Assembly (NCBI GenBank): GCA_003516705.1
Contig: DPCJ01000170.1
Coordinates: 1,088-19,033 of the forward strand
Direction of reading: 5' to 3'
DNA from: Prolixibacteraceae bacterium
GTDB lineage: Bacteria > Bacteroidota > Bacteroidia > Bacteroidales > Prolixibacteraceae
Length of the DNA: 17,946 nucleotides
Program-made: the position numbers and the translations under genes
The notes under the pieces: generated by a model
The model's database searches: none
Told to the model about the DNA's origin: nothing
Seen by the model: only the letters and a program-made list of their open reading frames with translations
Shown here: one piece after another, positions 14,898 to 17,946 of the stretch
Position numbering within the stretch: the stretch's first letter is position 1
How the letters are laid out: each line of letters opens with the position of its first letter

Positions 14898-16511
14898 TTA
14901 TTTATAGTTGTAGGGCCCGTCGTTTTCTGCAATCTCCGGAATTTCGTCGAAGTTTTCAACCGAAGGTGGCGAAGAAACCTGCCACTCCAGGGTTTTACTA
15001 TGCCACGGATCCATTTCGGCAGGAGTACCGTGGCGGGCCGATTTTACCAGATTGACAATGATGATGACAAGTCCGGTTGCCAGAATCCACGACCCGAAAG
15101 TGCTCAGAATATTTCCTCCTTGAAACTCTTTCATATAATCGTAATACCGGCGCGGCATACCCATCATTCCCAAATAAAACATAGGAGTGTACAACGCCAG
15201 AAAGCCGATAAAGAAAACAAGCCAGCCTGCATTGGCCCAGCCTTTATCATACATTCGGCCATATATTTTCGGGAACCAGTAATGAATAGCGGCCATAAAT
15301 GCAAACCCTGTTCCGCCAAACACAATGTAGTGGAAATGTGCAACAACAAAAGCTGTGTCGTGTACATGTACATCGGTGGCCAGAGCGCCTAAAACCAAGC
15401 CGCTCAATCCGCCAATCATAAATACAAAAATGAACGAAGCCGCCCAGTAAAGAGGTGTCTGCACATTTATCGATCCTTTATACATGGTCGAAATCCAGTT
15501 AAAAACCTTAATGGCACTTGGAATTGCGACAATGAAAGTGAGCAGCGAAAAATAGTATTGTGCTGTTCCGCTCATTCCGGCGGTAAACATGTGGTGTCCC
15601 CAAACCAGATATCCAACAAATGCGATTGCCATTGTTGAAGCAATAATCGCTTTATATCCGAACACCTGTTTCTGGGCAAACGTGGGTATGATTTCTGAAA
15701 TAGCGCCCATGGCAGGCAGAATCATAATATACACTGCCGGATGCGAATAAATCCAGAACAAGTGCTGGTATAAAATCGGGTCGCCGCCCAAAGCCGGATC
15801 GAAAACACCAACCCCAAATAAACGTTCAAGTGCAATCAAAACGAGTGTGATTCCCACTACCGGAGTTGCAAGCAACTGAATCCAGGCAGTACCATAAAGC
15901 GTCCAAACAAAAAGTGGCAGTTTAGTCCATTTCATTCCCGGACATCGCATCCGGTGAATGGTAACCAAAAAATTCAGCCCGGTTAATATCGATGAAAATC
16001 CGAGTACAAAAGCGCCAAAAACAGCAGGGAGCAAATTGGTTCCGGTTTTAAAACTGTATGGTGCATAAAAAGTCCAGCCGGTATCGGGAGCACCATTGCC
16101 AAAAAACAAAGCTGCCAATACAAGAAAAACACCCGCCACATAAAGGTACCACGAGAGCAGGTTAAGTTTCGGAAAAGCAACGTCCTTTGCGCCGATCATT
16201 ATCGGCATCAGAAAATTTCCGAAAACTGCGGGCAATCCGGGTACAACAACCATAAAAATCATAATTACCCCGTGCACGGTGAAGGTGGAATTATAAGTTT
16301 GTGCATCCATAATTGTTTTCCCGGGTGCCAGCAATTCAAGTTTCATTGCCAATCCGAGCAAAACCCCAACCGAAAACATGGTTAAAATTGAATAGAGATA
16401 CAAAAGCCCGATGCGTTTATGGTCGGTGGATGTTATCCAACCCAGCAATCCTTTGTACTTACCTTGATAGGTAAGGTAATTCGACATATTTGCTGCCTGT
16501 TCTTTATGCAT
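14898..16511 (-). CDS. ctaD: Cytochrome c oxidase subunit I, A2-type heme-copper oxidase
   Basis: The catalytic subunit, 537 residues with about twelve helices, reduces O2 to water and pumps protons. Metal ligands are visible: H80 (low-spin heme) in FTVHGVIMIF; H257, H306 and H307 (CuB) in SHPAVY and WGHHMFT; H392 (heme a3) and H394 (low-spin heme) in AHFHY. Y261 is the cross-linked tyrosine. The sequence YSHPAVYI, in place of GHPEVYI, is the YS motif of the A2 subfamily, as in Rhodothermus caa3. The D-channel aspartate (D110 in GAKDVAFP) and K-channel lysine (K335 in PSAIKVFNW) are both present. An alternative start at MSNYLTYQG (16487) is possible. SCO lies five bases upstream. Confidence 0.97.
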   Translation of the reverse strand: MHKEQAANMSNYLTYQGKYKGLLGWITSTDHKRIGLLYLYSILTMFSVGVLLGLAMKLELLAPGKTIMDAQTYNSTFTVHGVIMIFMVVVPGLPAVFGNFLMPIMIGAKDVAFPKLNLLSWYLYVAGVFLVLAALFFGNGAPDTGWTFYAPYSFKTGTNLLPAVFGAFVLGFSSILTGLNFLVTIHRMRCPGMKWTKLPLFVWTLYGTAWIQLLATPVVGITLVLIALERLFGVGVFDPALGGDPILYQHLFWIYSHPAVYIMILPAMGAISEIIPTFAQKQVFGYKAIIASTMAIAFVGYLVWGHHMFTAGMSGTAQYYFSLLTFIVAIPSAIKVFNWISTMYKGSINVQTPLYWAASFIFVFMIGGLSGLVLGALATDVHVHDTAFVVAHFHYIVFGGTGFAFMAAIHYWFPKIYGRMYDKGWANAGWLVFFIGFLALYTPMFYLGMMGMPRRYYDYMKEFQGGNILSTFGSWILATGLVIIIVNLVKSARHGTPAEMDPWHSKTLEWQVSSPPSVENFDEIPEIAENDGPYNYK

Positions 16512-16516
16512 ATTGT

Positions 16517-17335
16517 TCAGTTTAAATTTTCTTTTCTCTTCGGCTTAAAAATTAAAAAAAGTAATAATACTGCGGCAAGAAATAAAATGAGTGTACCGCT
16601 TACTTTGGTAATATTCATTACGTAGGTTTGCCCCGCAGGATCATATGAATAGCAGTACCTCAACACTTTGTTTAAGGTTGGGCCCGACTGTCCTTTCGAA
16701 GCTTCCACAACGGCCATCTTCCATTCAAACGGCTGAAAAAACATGCCATTCAGATATCTTGTAATTTTTCCATCTTTACTTACCACAGTTAACGATGCTG
16801 CATGTAAGTAATCGTTGCCGGTACGTTTATACCTGAAACCTGTTGCGTTGGTTGCACGGGCAATACTTGCGCTGTCGCTGGTAAAAAAGAGCCATCCGGT
16901 TTTGGCTGCCTCCACTTTCGAACTCATCAGGTTCAGGTAGTTGGCCTTTTTTCTTATTCCGAGATCGATGGTTTCAGTGGGGTCGAAACTGATGGTGAGC
17001 ACCTGGTAGTCCTTTCCCGGCACCATTTCCGATTTGTCCATCACACCGGCAACCGCTTCCATCAGCGGGCTGCAAATTCCGGGGCAACGGTAATACACAA
17101 AATTGATGATAGTGGGTTTATCAATTACATCGGCCAAGAAAACCGCCTCACCTTTTTCGTTAATAAGCGAAATACTGTCGGGCAGATATTCATCCAAATG
17201 TTCGACAACGCCAATTTCAACATCCTGATTATTATTCGCCGGATTGATTGGTTGCTGTGAAAAAATAGTAAAACTATGAAATACAAAAGCCAGTAACAGA
17301 CTGGTTTTTTGAATTTTGGTTTGTTTTTCCGTCAT
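16517..17335 (-). CDS. SCO1/SenC family copper chaperone with C-terminal membrane anchor
   Basis: A 272-residue protein that delivers copper to the CuA centre or reduces its cysteines. The thioredoxin-like domain carries YYRCPGICSPLM with C84 and C88, and the distal histidine H178 in DYLHAASLTVV, which together bind copper. An N-terminal hydrophobic signal (about 11-27, ending FSQQ) is followed by the periplasmic domain. A clear membrane helix lies at the C terminus (about 245-264), followed by the basic tail KPKRKE. Canonical Sco1 is anchored by an N-terminal helix instead. It is the first gene of the oxidase operon, so its promoter lies in the A/T-rich region upstream of 17335; I could not identify a consensus element there. 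Confidence 0.92.
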   Translation of the reverse strand: MTEKQTKIQKTSLLLAFVFHSFTIFSQQPINPANNNQDVEIGVVEHLDEYLPDSISLINEKGEAVFLADVIDKPTIINFVYYRCPGICSPLMEAVAGVMDKSEMVPGKDYQVLTISFDPTETIDLGIRKKANYLNLMSSKVEAAKTGWLFFTSDSASIARATNATGFRYKRTGNDYLHAASLTVVSKDGKITRYLNGMFFQPFEWKMAVVEASKGQSGPTLNKVLRYCYSYDPAGQTYVMNITKVSGTLILFLAAVLLLFLIFKPKRKENLN

Positions 17336-17899
17336 GTAAATACCCAGTTAAAAAAATAATTACAGCATTGCTTTTTAGTTCTGCCTGTAAAAACTGTTAA
17401 AACCGGTTAATTGTTTAGGAAAAAATGACTTTTTTATCTTATTTTTTATGGTGTCGCTTAATTCTGGTCTTAAAGTGTATGTAATTATGAAGACGGAAAC
17501 TTATTATGGTTGAATTTTACTGACGAACAACCAGAATTCAAACTATCGGGTAAAGAAAAACATGTTTTAAAACATAAATAGAAATTCTTATAAAGACTAA
17601 ATCAAAACAAATTTTCTCAATGACAAGCTTTAACTAACAACCGTTTTTTATAATTGTTGACCATTTTTTTCATTTTTTTTCAGACTGATTTTCTTGGCTC
17701 TTTAAATCAATGTTTTAAATAAAAACAATTTTTCAACAATTTTCAATTCAATGTAAATGATTCATCTTTAATATATAAACCCTTATTCGTCTTTTATTTT
17801 GATTTCCACTTAAACATTTGCAACATCCGTCATAATCATTAATTTCGTGAAAGTTATAAGAAATTATACTGACTTTCAGTTCTTCAAAAATCAAACTAT
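17336..17899. other. Divergent A/T-rich intergenic region between the oxidase operon and a Tat-exported protein
   Basis: These 564 bases hold no open frame that resembles a gene, no tRNA, and no convincing Rho-independent terminator. Notable pieces are a 14-bp perfect palindrome ATGTTTTAAAACAT (17562-17575), AACCGGTT near 17400, and a short direct repeat of CAATTTT units around 17725-17750. Promoters for both flanking genes must lie here, but no TAnnTTTG element at a suitable distance matches at every position. Confidence 0.5.
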
Positions 17900-17946
17900 A
17901 TGGAGAAAAATTCACGCCGGAAATTTATGAGAACACTGGGCGCTTC
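17900..17946 (+). CDS. Start of a twin-arginine (Tat) exported protein, truncated by the window end
   Basis: Only 15 codons are visible: MEKNSRRKFMRTLGA. SRRKFMRT fits the Tat consensus S/T-RR-x-F-L/M-K/R. In Bacteroidota such leaders occur on several unrelated periplasmic enzymes, for example sugar oxidoreductases, sulfatases and molybdopterin enzymes, so no function can be given. It is divergent from the oxidase operon. The call rests on the short leader and the in-frame ATG at the end of a long noncoding region. Confidence 0.6.
   Translation, partial: MEKNSRRKFMRTLGA

Noticed and set aside
1..17946. CRISPR arrays, transposases, integrases, prophage genes, tRNA or rRNA, toxin-antitoxin or defence modules
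   Set aside because: I looked across both strands and saw none; all substantial frames belong to housekeeping, stress, membrane or respiratory functions.

Overview
The window looks like a chromosomal segment of a Bacteroidota bacterium, probably a marine or sediment member of the Marinilabiliales/Prolixibacteraceae type; the order is inferred from gene content and the exact taxon is not resolved. The evidence is: TAnnTTTG-type -7 promoter elements with few Shine-Dalgarno sequences, moderate to low GC with A/T-rich intergenic DNA, a type B zinc-free L31, an alternative complex III (ACIII) pentaheme cytochrome, and an A2-type caa3 oxidase. I see no insertion sequence, prophage, CRISPR array, tRNA or rRNA.

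Layout. The left edge (1-976, minus) is the 5' part of actA, the multiheme cytochrome subunit of ACIII, running out of the window. Next comes a minus-strand AI-2E family permease (1122-2240). It is divergent from a plus-strand pair: a polysaccharide/MATE-like flippase (2309-3625) and an AlkD-like HEAT-repeat protein (3647-4360). A terminator separates this pair from a Bax inhibitor-1/YccA family membrane protein (4463-5233). Two strong hairpins then precede a large GNAT-fold protein (5389-6594). Ribosomal protein L31 type B (6719-6982) has a textbook Bacteroidota promoter, a structured leader and a clean terminator. Lon protease (7167-9620) has an excellent sigma-54 -24/-12 promoter. An exported TPR protein (9683-10195), a minus-strand TerC-family membrane protein (10216-10929) and a plus-strand Ppx/GppA phosphatase (11043-11954) follow.

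From 17335 leftwards to 11958 lies one compact minus-strand terminal-oxidase operon: SCO copper chaperone, CoxI, CoxIII, CoxIV, CoxII with fused cytochrome c, then heme O synthase. It works with ActA at the other edge: ACIII oxidises quinol and passes electrons to the cytochrome c domain and CuA of the caa3 oxidase. SCO and heme O synthase supply copper and the heme A precursor. The two halves of this chain lie on the same strand but are separated by about 11 kb of unrelated housekeeping and stress genes. A 564-bp A/T-rich divergent region (17336-17899) separates the oxidase operon from the start of a Tat-exported protein that runs off the right edge.

I found no convincing undescribed multi-gene system. 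The observations most worth following are the sigma-54 promoter on lon, the hairpin leader of rpmE2, the split ACIII/caa3 arrangement, the C-terminally anchored SCO protein, and the heptamer-like tandem repeat between coxII and heme O synthase.
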